Below, piece after piece: positions 52,374 through 62,652 of a stretch of DNA of 64,000 bases. The translations under genes were made by a program, and so were the position numbers. Positions within the stretch are counted from its first letter, which is position 1; each line of letters opens with the position of its first letter. The notes beneath the pieces are model-generated. The model saw only the letters and a program-made list of their open reading frames with translations. It did not search any database and was not told the DNA's origin. Source of the stretch: Parahaliea maris (GTDB taxonomy: Bacteria; Pseudomonadota; Gammaproteobacteria; Pseudomonadales; Halieaceae); NCBI RefSeq assembly GCF_008064665.1, contig NZ_VRZA01000003.1:731690-795689 (forward strand), written 5' to 3'.

Positions 52374-55300
52374 TGATGGGCGGGCCCGTGCGCTGGTTCA
52401 TCCACAACCCGATAGCCGCCAACCTGCTGATGGTCTTCCTGGTGATCGGAGGCCTGTTTGGCCTGCCGGCGCTGGACAAGCAGTTTTTCCCCGAGTTCGA
52501 GATCAACAAGGTGCGGGTAAGCCTGGCCTATCCGGGGGCGGGGCCGAGGGAAGTCGAGGAGCAGATCTGCCAGCGCATCGAGGAGGCGGTGCACGACCTC
52601 ACCGGCGTGAAGGAGATTCGTTCCAAGGCCCGGGAGGGGATGGGCGAGGTGGTGGTCGAGGCCGAGCCGGGCTACGACATGCAGCGCCTCACCGCCGAGG
52701 TGAAAACCCGGGTCGATGCCATCAATACCTTTCCGGTAGATGCCGAGCGCCCGGTGGTGACCGAGATGGCCTTCCGCCATCACATGGCTATCGTGACCCT
52801 GGCGGGAGACATCGGCGAGCGCAACCTGAAGCAACTGGGGGAGCGCCTGCGGGATGACCTGTCCGCCCAGCCGGACGTGTCGGTGGTGGAACTGGATACC
52901 CCCAGGCCCTATGAGCTGGCGGTGGAGATTTCCGAGGTGACCCTGCGGCGCTACGGCCTGACCTTCGATGACGTCGCCAACGCCATTCGCGCCGCGTCCC
53001 TCAACCTGCCCGCCGGCGCCATCAAGGACGAGGGGGGGGATATCCGCCTGCAGACCCGCGGCCAGGCCTATACCGGCAGTGACTTCGCCCGCATTCCCCT
53101 GATGACCCGCCGCGATGGCACCCAGATGCTGCTGGGCGAGGTGGCAACCATCGTGGACGGTTTCCAGGATGTGGACGTCCGCAACCGCTTCAACGACAAG
53201 CCCTCGCTGAACATGCATGTGTTCGTAACGTCCCATCCCAACACCCTGGCGACCTCCGAGCGGGTAAAAGCCTGGGTCGAGTCCACCCGAGCCGGCTTGC
53301 CGGAGGGGGTGGAACTGGTAATGTGGCGCGACTCCTCCGACCCTTTCAAGGCCCGGGTGGATACGCTGCTGAAAAACGGCCTCGGCGGCCTGGTACTGGT
53401 GTTTGCCGTGCTGGTGCTTTTCCTGCGCCCGCTGCTGGCGATGTGGGTTTGCGTCGGTATTGGGGTGGCCTTCATGGGTACCCTGTTCCTGCTGCAATAC
53501 ACGGGCGTCAGCCTGAACATGATTTCGCTGTTCGCCTTCCTGCTGATCCTGGGCATCGTGGTGGATGACGCCATCATCGTGGGTGAGGCCATTCACTCCC
53601 GCCAGAGCGTTGGGGAGGCGGGCGCCAACGGCGCCCTGTCCGGTGCCCAGAGTGTGATCAAGCCGGTCATGTTCGCGGTGATCAGCACCATGATTTTCTT
53701 CGTGCCCATGTTCTTCATGCCCGGTGATATGGCCCGGGCAGCCATGGCCATCCCGGTCGTGGTGATTATCGCCCTGGCCCTGTCGCTGGTGGAGTGCCTG
53801 CTGATATTGCCGCCGCACCTGGCGCACATGCGCCCACCACGCCCCAGCCGGTTCGCCCTGTTGCGGTTCCTGGAGTCACTGCGCCTGCGCTGCGCCGATG
53901 GCATGACCCGCTTTGCCAGCGAACGCTACCGCCCCTTTCTCGAGCGCTGCCTGCGGCACAATGTGTTGGTGAGTGCCCTGTTCCTTTGCCTGCTGCTGGT
54001 GAGCCTGGCGATTTACGCCGGTGGCTGGATCCGTGCCGGGTTTTTTCCGTCGGTCAACTCCGACTACGTGGAGGCCGAGGTGGAACTGCCTGAGGGCGGG
54101 GCCTTTGCCGATTCCCTGGCGGCGCTGCGCCAGATCGAGTCTGCCGCCCTGCGGGTCAAGACCCGCTACAACGCCGACCCTGCCTATGGTGGCCAGCAGG
54201 CCATTGGCCATATTGACTCCAGGGCCAATGAAAGCAGCCTCAAGGTAGTGATGGAGACCCAGTCGGAGGGGGTGGATACCGCCGCCCTGGCGCGCGACTG
54301 GCGCGATGCCATCGGTGAGCTGGGCCCGGTGGAAGACTTCAACATGGACTACACCATCAACGAGCGCGGCAAGCCTATCCGCCTGGTGCTGGCGGCCCCG
54401 GAGGTCGCTGCACTGAACGCCGTTTCCGAGGAGTTGCGCCAGGTGCTGGAGTCCTACCCTGGCGTATTCAACGTCAACGACAGCCTGCAGGCACCGCGGC
54501 AGGAAATTGTGCTCGACCTGAAGCCCGCGGCGGAAAACCTTGGCATCACCCTGGCCGATCTGGCGCGGCAGGTGCGGGAAGCCTTCTACGGTGCCGAGGC
54601 CCAGCGTATTCCCCGTACCAAGGAGGACGTGCGGGTGATGGTTCGCTACCCCGAGGAGGAGCGGCTCTCGGTGGCCAACCTGCAGGAACTGCGGGTGCGC
54701 ACGCCCGCCGGTGCCCAGGTACCCTTTGCGACCGTCGCCGAGATGCGTTTTGAACCGGGTTACATGACCATCGAACGACTGGATCGCAAGCGCACGCTAG
54801 AGGTCAGTGCCGATGTCACCGAGGGGGCGTCGGATCCGCGGGCCGTGGTCGACGACATCGTTGCGCGCTACCTGCCCCAGTGGCAGCAGCGCTACCCCGG
54901 GCTCACGCTCGCGCTGGACGGCGAACTGGAAGAGGAGGGCGCCTTCATGGGCGCCATGCTCAAGTACACCGCCCTGGCCATGCTGGCCATCTATGCTCTG
55001 ATGGCAATTCCCTTTCGCTCCTATTTCCAGCCCATCCTGGTGCTCACGGCGGTGCCGTTCGGGGTGATGGGTGCCATCTTCGGCCACCTGATACTCAACT
55101 GGCAGATCAGCATGTTTTCGCTGCTGGGAGTGATCGCCTGCGCGGGGGTGGTGGTGAATGACAACCTGGTGCTGATCGACCGGATCAACCAGCTGCGCGC
55201 CGCCGGGCACGGTGTGCTGGAAGCCCTTGGCCAGGCTGGTCAGGACCGGTTCCGGCCGATCATCCTGACCTCGTTAACCACCTTTATCGGCCTGGTCCCG

Positions 55301-55486
55301 ATCATGTCCGAAACCAGCGTTCAGGCCCAGTTCCTCATACCCATGGTGACATCGCTCGCGTTTGGCGTGTTGTTTGCCACCGGTATTACGCTGTTGCTGG
55401 TGCCCTGCCTGTACCTGATGGGAGAACAGGTGGCCCGGCGCCTGTCCCGGCCGCGCAATGCCGGGCTGGTGGTAGAAGAGAGTTGA
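52373..55486 (+). CDS. RND efflux pump inner-membrane permease
   Basis: A 1037-residue AcrB-type proton-driven efflux permease. Twelve helices with two large periplasmic loops are apparent. The proton-relay acid pair is in LGIVVDDAIIVGEAIHSRQS (the DD of TM4). The N-terminal FIHNPIAANLLMVFLVIGG region is typical, and it ends VEES. The outer partner is not present, so it may use a shared TolC elsewhere. Substrate is unknown. It is coupled to its adaptor and converges on pckA. Confidence 0.95.
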   Translation: MMGGPVRWFIHNPIAANLLMVFLVIGGLFGLPALDKQFFPEFEINKVRVSLAYPGAGPREVEEQICQRIEEAVHDLTGVKEIRSKAREGMGEVVVEAEPGYDMQRLTAEVKTRVDAINTFPVDAERPVVTEMAFRHHMAIVTLAGDIGERNLKQLGERLRDDLSAQPDVSVVELDTPRPYELAVEISEVTLRRYGLTFDDVANAIRAASLNLPAGAIKDEGGDIRLQTRGQAYTGSDFARIPLMTRRDGTQMLLGEVATIVDGFQDVDVRNRFNDKPSLNMHVFVTSHPNTLATSERVKAWVESTRAGLPEGVELVMWRDSSDPFKARVDTLLKNGLGGLVLVFAVLVLFLRPLLAMWVCVGIGVAFMGTLFLLQYTGVSLNMISLFAFLLILGIVVDDAIIVGEAIHSRQSVGEAGANGALSGAQSVIKPVMFAVISTMIFFVPMFFMPGDMARAAMAIPVVVIIALALSLVECLLILPPHLAHMRPPRPSRFALLRFLESLRLRCADGMTRFASERYRPFLERCLRHNVLVSALFLCLLLVSLAIYAGGWIRAGFFPSVNSDYVEAEVELPEGGAFADSLAALRQIESAALRVKTRYNADPAYGGQQAIGHIDSRANESSLKVVMETQSEGVDTAALARDWRDAIGELGPVEDFNMDYTINERGKPIRLVLAAPEVAALNAVSEELRQVLESYPGVFNVNDSLQAPRQEIVLDLKPAAENLGITLADLARQVREAFYGAEAQRIPRTKEDVRVMVRYPEEERLSVANLQELRVRTPAGAQVPFATVAEMRFEPGYMTIERLDRKRTLEVSADVTEGASDPRAVVDDIVARYLPQWQQRYPGLTLALDGELEEEGAFMGAMLKYTALAMLAIYALMAIPFRSYFQPILVLTAVPFGVMGAIFGHLILNWQISMFSLLGVIACAGVVVNDNLVLIDRINQLRAAGHGVLEALGQAGQDRFRPIILTSLTTFIGLVPIMSETSVQAQFLIPMVTSLAFGVLFATGITLLLVPCLYLMGEQVARRLSRPRNAGLVVEES

Positions 55487-55511
55487 GGGTGACCGCCGCT
55501 GGCGGCCACCC
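55487..55511. terminator. Hairpin between convergent RND and pckA genes
   Basis: GGGTG-A-CCGCC and GGCGG-C-CACCC form 10 pairs with one A-C mismatch and a 3-nt loop, immediately after the RND stop. There is no T run; it may serve both strands. Confidence 0.4.
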
Positions 55512-55517
55512 CGGGGC

Positions 55518-57077
55518 TTAGCTGGCCTGGGGGCCGGCCTCGACAATCGCAGCGGAGACATCGAATTTGCCGATGTTGTCGGCAAACAGGGCCGCCAGTT
55601 TGCGTGCCTGTTCGTCGTAGGCTGCCACGTCGCCCCAGCTGTTGCGCGGGTTGACGTACTTCGGATCCACACCGGGGATGGCAGTGGGGAAGTCCAGGTT
55701 GAGGATGTCCAGGTGCTCGGTCGGGGCATTCAGCAGGGCGCCGCTCTGGGCCGCTGCCACCACCGCGCGGGTGACCGGGATCGGGAAGCGGGCACCATTG
55801 CCGCCGGGCGCGCCGGAGCCACCGGTCCAGCCGGTGTTGATCAGGTAAACCTGGCTGCCAAAATCCTCGATGCGTTTCATCAGCAGCTCGGCATAGGCGC
55901 TGGCCGGGCGCGGCATGAAAGGCGCACCAAAACAGGTGGAGAAGGTCGGGTGGATGCCGGCTTCGGCGCCGAGTTCGGTAGAGCCCACGCGGGCGGTGTA
56001 ACCGGACAGGAAGTGGAAGGCCGCCGCTTCCTTGCTCAGGATCGAGATCGGCGGCAGTACACCGGACACGTCACAGGTCAGGAAGATCACGCACTTCGGC
56101 TCGCCGCCGGCGTTGGATTCAGTGCGTTTTTCCACGTGCTCCAGCGGGTAGCAGCAGCGGCCGTTTTCGGTCAGGCTGGTGTCGCAGTAGTCGGCGTGGC
56201 GGTTATCGTCCAGCACCACGTTCTCGATGATGCTGCCGAAACGGATAGCGTCCCAGATCACCGGCTCGTTTTTCTGGCTCAGGTCGATGGTCTTGGCGTA
56301 GCAGCCGCCTTCGATATTGAACACGGAGCCCTTGGCCCAGCCGTGCTCGTCGTCGCCAATCAGGTAGCGCTCCGGGTCGGCAGACAGGGTGGTCTTGCCA
56401 GTGCCGGACAGGCCGAAGAACAGGGTGGTGTCGCCCTCGTCGCCGACGTTGGCGGAGCAGTGCATGGGCATCACGTCCTTCTCGGGCAGCAGGAAGTTCT
56501 GCACGGAGAACATGGCTTTTTTCATTTCGCCGGCGTAGCGCATACCGGCCAGCAGGACCTTGCGGCGGGCAAAGTTGATGATGACCACGCCGTCGGAGTT
56601 GGTACCGTCGCGCTCGGGGTCGCACTCGAAACCCGCACAGTTGAGGATGGTCCACTCCGGCTTGCGACCCACGTTGTACTGCTGGGGGCGGATAAACATG
56701 TTGCGGCCGAACAGGCCCTGCCAGGCAGTCTCGGTGATGACCTTGACCGGAAGGTAGTGGTCGTTGTGCTCACCCACGTGCAGGTGGGAAACGAAACGGT
56801 CGCGCTCGGCAATATAGGATTCGACGCGATCCCAGAGGGCGTCAAACTGGTCGCCGTCGAAGGGGCGGTTGACCGGGCCCCAGTCGATGGCTTCTTCGGT
56901 GCTGGGTTCGCGAACCACGAAGCGGTCGGCGGGGGAGCGCCCGGTGCGCTTGCCGGTGGTAACCAGCAGTGCGCCGGTGTCGGCGAGAATGCCTTCGTTG
57001 CGTTTCAGGGACTCTTCAATCAGTTGCGAGGTACCCAGGTCAACCAGTTCCTGGGGGGCTTTAATGTCGGCGGTCAT
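55518..57077 (-). CDS. pckA: Phosphoenolpyruvate carboxykinase (ATP)
   Basis: A 519-residue enzyme converting oxaloacetate to PEP with ATP in gluconeogenesis. The kinase P-loop [14 protein letters not shown] is intact, as are [14 protein letters not shown] at the N-terminus and [13 protein letters not shown] toward the C-terminus. ATG 57077 gives [11 protein letters not shown], and the open frame upstream is unlike the family. It lies beside hslO on the same strand, as in many gammaproteobacteria. Confidence 0.97.
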   Translation of the reverse strand: MTADIKAPQELVDLGTSQLIEESLKRNEGILADTGALLVTTGKRTGRSPADRFVVREPSTEEAIDWGPVNRPFDGDQFDALWDRVESYIAERDRFVSHLHVGEHNDHYLPVKVITETAWQGLFGRNMFIRPQQYNVGRKPEWTILNCAGFECDPERDGTNSDGVVIINFARRKVLLAGMRYAGEMKKAMFSVQNFLLPEKDVMPMHCSANVGDEGDTTLFFGLSGTGKTTLSADPERYLIGDDEHGWAKGSVFNIEGGCYAKTIDLSQKNEPVIWDAIRFGSIIENVVLDDNRHADYCDTSLTENGRCCYPLEHVEKRTESNAGGEPKCVIFLTCDVSGVLPPISILSKEAAAFHFLSGYTARVGSTELGAEAGIHPTFSTCFGAPFMPRPASAYAELLMKRIEDFGSQVYLINTGWTGGSGAPGGNGARFPIPVTRAVVAAAQSGALLNAPTEHLDILNLDFPTAIPGVDPKYVNPRNSWGDVAAYDEQARKLAALFADNIGKFDVSAAIVEAGPQAS

Positions 57078-57246
57078 CGTGTTTCCTGTGTTCAGCGTGC
57101 CAGCCTGCATTGGACCGGTACTGCCAATGTGTTGGGGCTCGGGGGGGCGCCATTATGTCAGAAACCGGCCTTTTTGCGAACTTGACTGGTGAAAAAATCG
57201 TCGATCTCGCGGCCATTTTACAGGAACGGCTGCCGCATCCGGGTCA

Positions 57247-58137
57247 TCAGTGCAGCGGGCCGTCCTGCGCCCCCGGTAGCAACGCCGACAGGTCATCTCT
57301 CAGGTACTCGTAGCGGGTGTTGCAGAACTCGCAGTCCATGGTGATGGCGCCCTGCTCTTCGAGAATGGACTCCAGCTCGTCGACGCCCAGCGAGGCCAGC
57401 GCATTCAGGGTGCGCTCACGGGAACAGCTGCAGCGGAAACGGGTATCCCGGGGGGTGAACAGGCGCAGGGCCTCCTCGTGGTACAGACGATGCAGGAGGT
57501 CGGCCGGTACCAGCCCCAGCAGTTCTTCTTCGCCGACCGTATGGGCCAGGGTGCAGGCATGGTTCCACTGCTCGTCGCGCACCGCGCTCTCGGACACCAA
57601 TTGGGCCGGCAGTTGCTGCAGCAGCAGGCCGGCCGCGCGCTGCCCGTCGGCGGCCAGCCACAGGCGGGTGCGCAGCTGCTCCGACTGCTCGAAGTAGTTT
57701 TGCAGGCAGCTGGCCAGGCTGTCGCCGTCCAGTGGTACCACGCCCTGGTAGCGCTTGCCCTTGAGGGGGTCGATGGTGATGGCCAGTTGGCCATTGGTCA
57801 GCAACATGTCGAAGCGCTCTGCGGTGGCCTGCTCGGCTCCGCGCACAATACCGCGCACTTCCAGGTCGCTGCTGCACTCCACCATCAACAGCGGAATCTG
57901 GCCCTCGCTGCGGGCCTGCAGGATCAACTTGCCCTCGAACTTGAGGGTGGTGGCCAGCAGTACCGCGGCCGCCAGGAATTCACCCAGCAGACGGCTGACG
58001 CCAGGCCCGTAGTGATGCAGGGCCAGGATGTCGGTGTAGGCGCGGTCCAGCTGCACGATTTCGCCGCGCAGATCGGCCTCCTCGAACAGGAATCGCAGGG
58101 TGTTGTCGGCGGGATGTCGGGTGCTGCTGTCGGTCAT
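57247..58137 (-). CDS. hslO: Hsp33 redox-regulated chaperone
   Basis: A 296-residue chaperone. The redox switch zinc site uses CSC near residue 237 and CEFC near residue 270, spaced as in Hsp33. The N-terminal fold starts with DNTLRFLFEEADLRGE at the expected place. When oxidised it releases zinc and binds unfolded proteins. ATG 58137 gives MTDSSTRHPAD; upstream sequence does not match. It is 169 bp upstream of pckA on the same strand. Confidence 0.95.
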   Translation of the reverse strand: MTDSSTRHPADNTLRFLFEEADLRGEIVQLDRAYTDILALHHYGPGVSRLLGEFLAAAVLLATTLKFEGKLILQARSEGQIPLLMVECSSDLEVRGIVRGAEQATAERFDMLLTNGQLAITIDPLKGKRYQGVVPLDGDSLASCLQNYFEQSEQLRTRLWLAADGQRAAGLLLQQLPAQLVSESAVRDEQWNHACTLAHTVGEEELLGLVPADLLHRLYHEEALRLFTPRDTRFRCSCSRERTLNALASLGVDELESILEEQGAITMDCEFCNTRYEYLRDDLSALLPGAQDGPLH

Positions 58138-58317
58138 TGCTGCGGCCTTGTGCTGCCCTGCCGGTGATCCCGGCACGGAGGGTGATCGTATCATGCTCGA
58201 AGGGTTCAGTATTTGAGGCCAGGGTGCTGAAAATTCAAGGGAACCATGACCGGGGGGGAGCCTGCCGCTACATTGTAGGCCTCAATCGACACAGCGTGAT
58301 TTTACAGGAGCCAAACT

Positions 58318-59184
58318 ATGAGATTCAGCTACCAGGTGGGTATGAGCGAACCGGAGCATTACCTGCCGCTGGCCAAAGCTGCAGAAGCGGCGGGCTACGA
58401 TGGCATTAGCATTCCCGATAGCATCTGTTACCCCAAGGAGGCCAGCTCCAAGTACCCCTATAACAAGGATGGCAGCCGGGAGTTCCTCGAAGCGGTGCCC
58501 TTCGTGGAGAGCCTGATCGCGGTGGCCCATATGGCGGCGGTAACGGAGAACATTCGCTTTGCCACCTTCGTCTACAAGCTGGCGGTACGCCAGGCCGCGG
58601 TGGTGGCCAAGCAGGTCCAGAGTATCCAGGTGCTCTCCGGTAACCGCTTCGACTTCGGTATCGGCATCAGCCCGTGGGAGGAGGATTTCGCGGTCTGCGA
58701 TATCCCCTGGGAAAAGCGTGGCAAGCGTTTTGACGAGCAGATCGATATCCTGCGCGGGCTGGAGACCGGGGAGTTCTTCGGCTACGAGGGCGAGCTGATT
58801 TCCATGCCGGCCAACAAGATGTGCCCGGCGCCGAGCAAGCCAACGCCCCTGCTGATCGGCGGTCACGCCGAGGTGGCGCTCAAGCGTGCGGCCCGGGTGG
58901 GTGACGGCTGGATGTGTGCGGGGGCATCGATGGATGACCTGCGCGGGTACATCGGGCGAATCAACGACCTGCGCGATGAGTACGGTACAGCGGACCGTCC
59001 GTTCCGTTTCTATACCACCGGCCAGGACGCTTTCACCCGGGAGGGCATCGAGGAGCTTGAGTCCATTGGCATTACCGATGTGATCATCGGGTTCCGCAAC
59101 GTTTACGAGATGGAGCCGGACAAGCCTCTGGACGAAAAGATCGCCATGCTCAACTGGTACGCCGGGGAATTCATCACAAAATAA
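58318..59184 (+). CDS. LLM class flavin-dependent oxidoreductase
   Basis: A 288-residue single-domain luciferase-like protein. The MRFSYQVGMSEPEHYLPLAKAAEAAGYDGISIPD start, the TENIRFATFVYKLAVR strand and the SVQVLSGNRFDFGIGIS-type glycine motif fit the family. The AGGAG before the ATG supports this start. FMN or F420 could be the cofactor; the sequence does not decide. Its substrate is unknown. Confidence 0.8.
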   Translation: MRFSYQVGMSEPEHYLPLAKAAEAAGYDGISIPDSICYPKEASSKYPYNKDGSREFLEAVPFVESLIAVAHMAAVTENIRFATFVYKLAVRQAAVVAKQVQSIQVLSGNRFDFGIGISPWEEDFAVCDIPWEKRGKRFDEQIDILRGLETGEFFGYEGELISMPANKMCPAPSKPTPLLIGGHAEVALKRAARVGDGWMCAGASMDDLRGYIGRINDLRDEYGTADRPFRFYTTGQDAFTREGIEELESIGITDVIIGFRNVYEMEPDKPLDEKIAMLNWYAGEFITK

Positions 59185-59250
59185 GCCCCGCGGCTTCCCG
59201 TGCCCCGGTGCTAAAGTGCGTCTTTTGCCGGGGCCCCGGAATCTTAAACG

Positions 59251-60150
59251 ATGGCGGCCTTTGACACGGTGGCCATGAACAACGTTGCGCTCTACATCCT
59301 CACGGTCCTGATCTGGGGGTCCACCTGGATTGCCATCAAATACCAGCTTGGCGAAGTCTCGGTGCTGGTATCGATCGGTCACCGCTCCATGCTGGCGGCC
59401 CTGCTGGTGTTCGCTTTCCTGTTACTGCGGCGCCAGTCACTGCGCCTGCCCCTGCGTCAGCATGCCTTTGTCCTGGCCCAGGGCCTGCTGTTGTTCAGCG
59501 GCAACTACGTGTTCATTTATCCCGCCACCGCCGAGCTGACCAGCGGCCTGGTGGCGGTGGTGTTTTCGACCATGGTGATTCTCAACATGGTGGGCGGAGC
59601 CCTGTTCCTGGGGATTCCGGCCAGCGCCATGGTGGCGGTGGGCGGCGCCCTGGGCCTCACCGGTATGGCGGCCCTGTTCCTGCCGGAATTGCAGGTCTTC
59701 AGCCTCTCGGACAACAGTTTCCGGGCCTTGTTGTTGTGCTTTGCCGGCACCTGCTGCGCGTCCGTCGGTAACCTGTTCGCCGCCCGCAATACCCGGGCCG
59801 GTCTGCCGGTGCTGGTCTGCAACGCCTGGGGGATGTTCTACGGCGCCGTGGCGCTCTACCTGAGTGCGGTGGTGCTGGGCCACGAAATCCGCCTGCAGTG
59901 GCAGCCCCAGTACCTGCTGTCGCTGTTGTACCTGGCCGTGTTCGGTTCGGTGGTGGCGTTCTGGGCCTACGTGACCCTGATCGGCCGGATCGGCCCGGAT
60001 CGCGCCGCCTACAGCTCCCTGCTGTTCCCGGTCGTCGCACTGCTGATATCCACCTTCGCGGAGGGTTATCAGTGGAGCGTGCTGGCGCTACTGGGGCTGG
60101 CGCTGGTGTTGGCCGGGAACTGGCTGGTCATGCGCCGCGGGGCCGCCTGA
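59251..60150 (+). CDS. EamA family (DMT) transporter
   Basis: A 299-residue integral membrane protein with ten predicted helices and two EamA halves. The first half starts VALYILTVLIWGSTWIAIKYQLG, the second contains GNLFAARNTRAGLPVL and ends LALVLAGNWLVMRR. ATG 59251 is taken; ATG 59275 would remove eight residues and is equally possible. The exported metabolite is unknown. It is upstream of the PHA-system gene by 36 bp, which may be one transcript. Confidence 0.85.
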   Translation: MAAFDTVAMNNVALYILTVLIWGSTWIAIKYQLGEVSVLVSIGHRSMLAALLVFAFLLLRRQSLRLPLRQHAFVLAQGLLLFSGNYVFIYPATAELTSGLVAVVFSTMVILNMVGGALFLGIPASAMVAVGGALGLTGMAALFLPELQVFSLSDNSFRALLLCFAGTCCASVGNLFAARNTRAGLPVLVCNAWGMFYGAVALYLSAVVLGHEIRLQWQPQYLLSLLYLAVFGSVVAFWAYVTLIGRIGPDRAAYSSLLFPVVALLISTFAEGYQWSVLALLGLALVLAGNWLVMRRGAA

Positions 60151-60186
60151 CTTATACTACGCAAAAAGAAACAAAGGACGATACCT

Positions 60187-60462
60187 GTGGCCGGATTCCG
60201 CCTGAGCAAGCACTACACCATGCCCAAGGAGCAGTTGCGGGAGGCCGCCGAAGGCCTGGCCCGGCAACTCGAACGGCAACACGGTGTGCGCTCGAGCTGG
60301 GAGGGGGACTGTGTCCGCATCAAGGGTGCAGGGGTCGATGGTGAGCTGTCCTTCGCCGGCGGGGTGGTGGATGTCTCGGTGCGCCTGGGCCTGCTGGCAT
60401 CGCCTTTCAAAGGCATGTTGCAGGCCGAGGTGCAGCGCTACCTCGACGAGCACGTGAGCTGA
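60187..60462 (+). CDS. Polyhydroxyalkanoic acid system protein (PHA_gran_rgn/TIGR02610-like)
   Basis: A 91-residue protein with GTG 60187 and AAGGA upstream. The start MAGFRLSKHYTMPKEQLREAAEGLARQLE and the strand-turn-strand VDGELSFAGGVVDVSVRLGL match the family found near PHA granule genes. Function is unknown; it may associate with granules. The phasin genes lie about 10 kb away, so this is not part of a compact PHA cluster here. Confidence 0.75.
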   Translation: MAGFRLSKHYTMPKEQLREAAEGLARQLERQHGVRSSWEGDCVRIKGAGVDGELSFAGGVVDVSVRLGLLASPFKGMLQAEVQRYLDEHVS

Positions 60463-61554
60463 TCAGGCGGCGCCTGCGCCCGGCTCCAGTACCGTAACGC
60501 CTGCCAGCGGGTCACTGCCCGCCACCAGCGCGGCGAATTCCTCCGCCAGCGCACGACTCTGTTCAACACAGGTTTCCCAGTAGCGCACCCGCTCCTCGGC
60601 GGGCAGGCGCTGGAAGTCACTGCGGTCGGGAATCTTGCCCAGCGGCAGCTGGGCGACCCAGTCCGGGTTCGGGCACAGCAGCACCAGGTTGTCCACCGCC
60701 TGGCGCTGCAGGGGGCGGGTGCGCCAGGGCAGGAACTTGTCAAACCAGCCCGGGGTGATGTCGGGGCGGAAGTGCGGGTACAGCAGCAGGCCGTCGCCGC
60801 GGTATTGGGCCAGGTCGAAATGATAGTCGATGATGCCGCCGTCCCAGTACTGACCACGGGGGGCGCCGGGAATGTCGCGCTCGCCTGTCAGCACGAAGGG
60901 GATGGCGCCACTGGCGTGCAGCGCCGCCTTCAGGTTGTCTTCGCCGAGCGGGCTGTAGCGGGTCTGGAAGTCCGCCAGACGGAGCCCGGGGGCCGGCCGA
61001 CTGTCGCTGTGGAATACCACGCGCTGAAAACCGAGGCGCAGCACCTGGCGGTGCAGGGTGTTGCCCAGTGCCGCGGCCGCCATGGCCGAGGCCAGCAGGG
61101 GGCCGGCGTCCGCGGCGGCGGGGCCGCGCCCGCGGGCGGTGACAATATGGCTGTGAATGCGCGGGTTTGCCGCCACCTGAATCTCGCCCCGTTCCCCCAG
61201 CAACTCCTGCAGGATGCGTCCGCTGGCGGTGCTGACCTCGGCGATGTCGGGTTTGGCAGAGTACTGCTGGTAGAGGTAGGCCTGCTGCAGGCGGGTGACT
61301 GCCGCAGCGGGGTCTTCAAGGGCCAGGCAGGTATTGCGCCAGGACCCGACCGAGGAGCCCAGGGTGGCCAGCCGGGCCGAGCCGCGTTGCAGGAAGTCGC
61401 CGAACAGTACCTTGTCGAGCTCGCTCAGGATGAACCACTTGGGTCCGCCGGAGGCGCCCAGCAGCAGGCTGAACAGGTCGGGATTCCAGCCCTCCCGGGA
61501 AATGCGTTGCGCCGCTTTGCTGCCGAGGTATAGCGAGAGTGCCCTAACCGCCAC
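60463..61554 (-). CDS. Patatin-like phospholipase family protein
   Basis: A 363-residue putative lipid acyl hydrolase. The oxyanion loop reads GASGGPK (33-39). The nucleophile Ser68 is in GSSVGSW (66-72), the GxSxG pattern. The catalytic dyad Asp is in WDGGIIDYH near residue 235. All dyad elements are present, so it should be active. It overlaps the AraC gene by 11 bp and is probably its co-transcribed partner. Confidence 0.8.
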   Translation of the reverse strand: MAVRALSLYLGSKAAQRISREGWNPDLFSLLLGASGGPKWFILSELDKVLFGDFLQRGSARLATLGSSVGSWRNTCLALEDPAAAVTRLQQAYLYQQYSAKPDIAEVSTASGRILQELLGERGEIQVAANPRIHSHIVTARGRGPAAADAGPLLASAMAAAALGNTLHRQVLRLGFQRVVFHSDSRPAPGLRLADFQTRYSPLGEDNLKAALHASGAIPFVLTGERDIPGAPRGQYWDGGIIDYHFDLAQYRGDGLLLYPHFRPDITPGWFDKFLPWRTRPLQRQAVDNLVLLCPNPDWVAQLPLGKIPDRSDFQRLPAEERVRYWETCVEQSRALAEEFAALVAGSDPLAGVTVLEPGAGAA

Positions 61555-62542
61555 CGCGCACCTCGCGGGGTGAGCGGCCGGTCCATTTCTGGTAGGCGCG
61601 ACGGAAGTTGGAGGCGTCGTTGAAGCCCACCAGGTAGGCGATGGTGGACAGTGGCAGGCGGCTGTTCTGCAGGTGGCGGGTGGCGTGCTCCGCGCGCACC
61701 TTGTCCAGCAGTTGCTGGAACGACACGCCCTCCTGCTCCAGCCGGCGGCGGAAGGTGCGGGGGCTGAAATTCAGCATGCGGGCAATCTGCGGCATCTGCG
61801 GATACTGCCCCTCCAGCTTGCGCAGCAGGCGCAGGGCCTGTTCCGCTACCGCGTCCTCTTCCTCCAGGTCGGCCAGCAGGCGGGCGCACTCCTCTTCGTA
61901 CAGGGTCCGCAGGGCGGCGTTGGAGGAGGGCAGCGCGGTCTCCAGCAGGGCGGCGTCAAAGGAGATCCGGCCGCGCACGGCGTTGAAGTGCACGTCTTCG
62001 CCAAACACCCGGAAGTACTCGGCGCTGTGCCCCGGCTCGGGGTAGGGGACCTCGATGCGCAACGCCAGTTCCGGCAGGTTGAGCAAGCCGCGCAGGGTGT
62101 TGAGGATCGCGGAGTACATCAGTTCGTAGGCGAAGGTCAGGGGATTTTCCACCGGGGTGCTGACCGTCGTCAGGTAGCAGCGTCCATCCCGGGTTTCGAA
62201 CTCCAGGTACAGCGCGGGCGACAGCAGGTGGTAGTACTTGAGGAACAGCTCCATCACCTGGCGCAGGTCGCGGCAGGTCATGAAGGCCTGTCCCAGCACG
62301 GCGTGGGCACTGAGATTGCAGCGCAGTCCCAGCTTGAGCCCCAGCGCCGGGTCGCCGGTGAGTTGGAAGGCGTTGCCGACCAGGCGGGCGAAGTCCTCCT
62401 CGCTGACCCTGGCGCCGATGCCCTGGAGGCCGGTGCGGGCCAGTGTCGTTCCCGCCAGCACGGCATCGCGGGCAAATCCCTGCTCTTCGACCATGTCGAT
62501 GAGGATCAGGATGTACTGGGCTGGGGTGCTGGTCTTGGGCAT
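61544..62542 (-). CDS. AraC family transcriptional regulator
   Basis: A 332-residue regulator. The N-terminal ligand-type domain (Arabinose_bd of OruR-like proteins) covers about 1-200. The C-terminal domain has two helix-turn-helix units, with MPQIARMLNFSPRTFRRRLEQEGVSFQQLL and LSTIAYLVGFNDASNFRRAYQKWTGRSPREVR. It overlaps the patatin gene and is divergent from the ferritin-like gene. The gap between them contains inverted GGTGA/TCACC boxes and a TATAAT box. Confidence 0.88.
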   Translation of the reverse strand: MPKTSTPAQYILILIDMVEEQGFARDAVLAGTTLARTGLQGIGARVSEEDFARLVGNAFQLTGDPALGLKLGLRCNLSAHAVLGQAFMTCRDLRQVMELFLKYYHLLSPALYLEFETRDGRCYLTTVSTPVENPLTFAYELMYSAILNTLRGLLNLPELALRIEVPYPEPGHSAEYFRVFGEDVHFNAVRGRISFDAALLETALPSSNAALRTLYEEECARLLADLEEEDAVAEQALRLLRKLEGQYPQMPQIARMLNFSPRTFRRRLEQEGVSFQQLLDKVRAEHATRHLQNSRLPLSTIAYLVGFNDASNFRRAYQKWTGRSPREVRGGG

Positions 62543-62567
62543 GGGGGCATTTGGCCATAAATGACCC

Positions 62568-62622
62568 TATAATGACAAGACTTCACCTTGCTGCCAGGTC
62601 GGTGATTCACCCATAGTGGTGA
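62568..62622 (+). promoter_or_regulatory. Candidate activated promoter with GGTGA/TCACC boxes
   Basis: A perfect -10 TATAAT lies at 62568-62573 without a convincing -35. Downstream, TCACC (62583) faces GGTGA (62601), and TCACC (62607) faces GGTGA (62618), two inverted pairs; GGTGATTCACC at 62601-62611 is a perfect odd palindrome. This suggests regulator control of the ferritin-like gene, perhaps by the AraC protein. The protein-DNA link is inference. Confidence 0.4.
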
Positions 62623-62652
62623 CAGGCTTCGATAACGCTAAGGAGATGGCCG

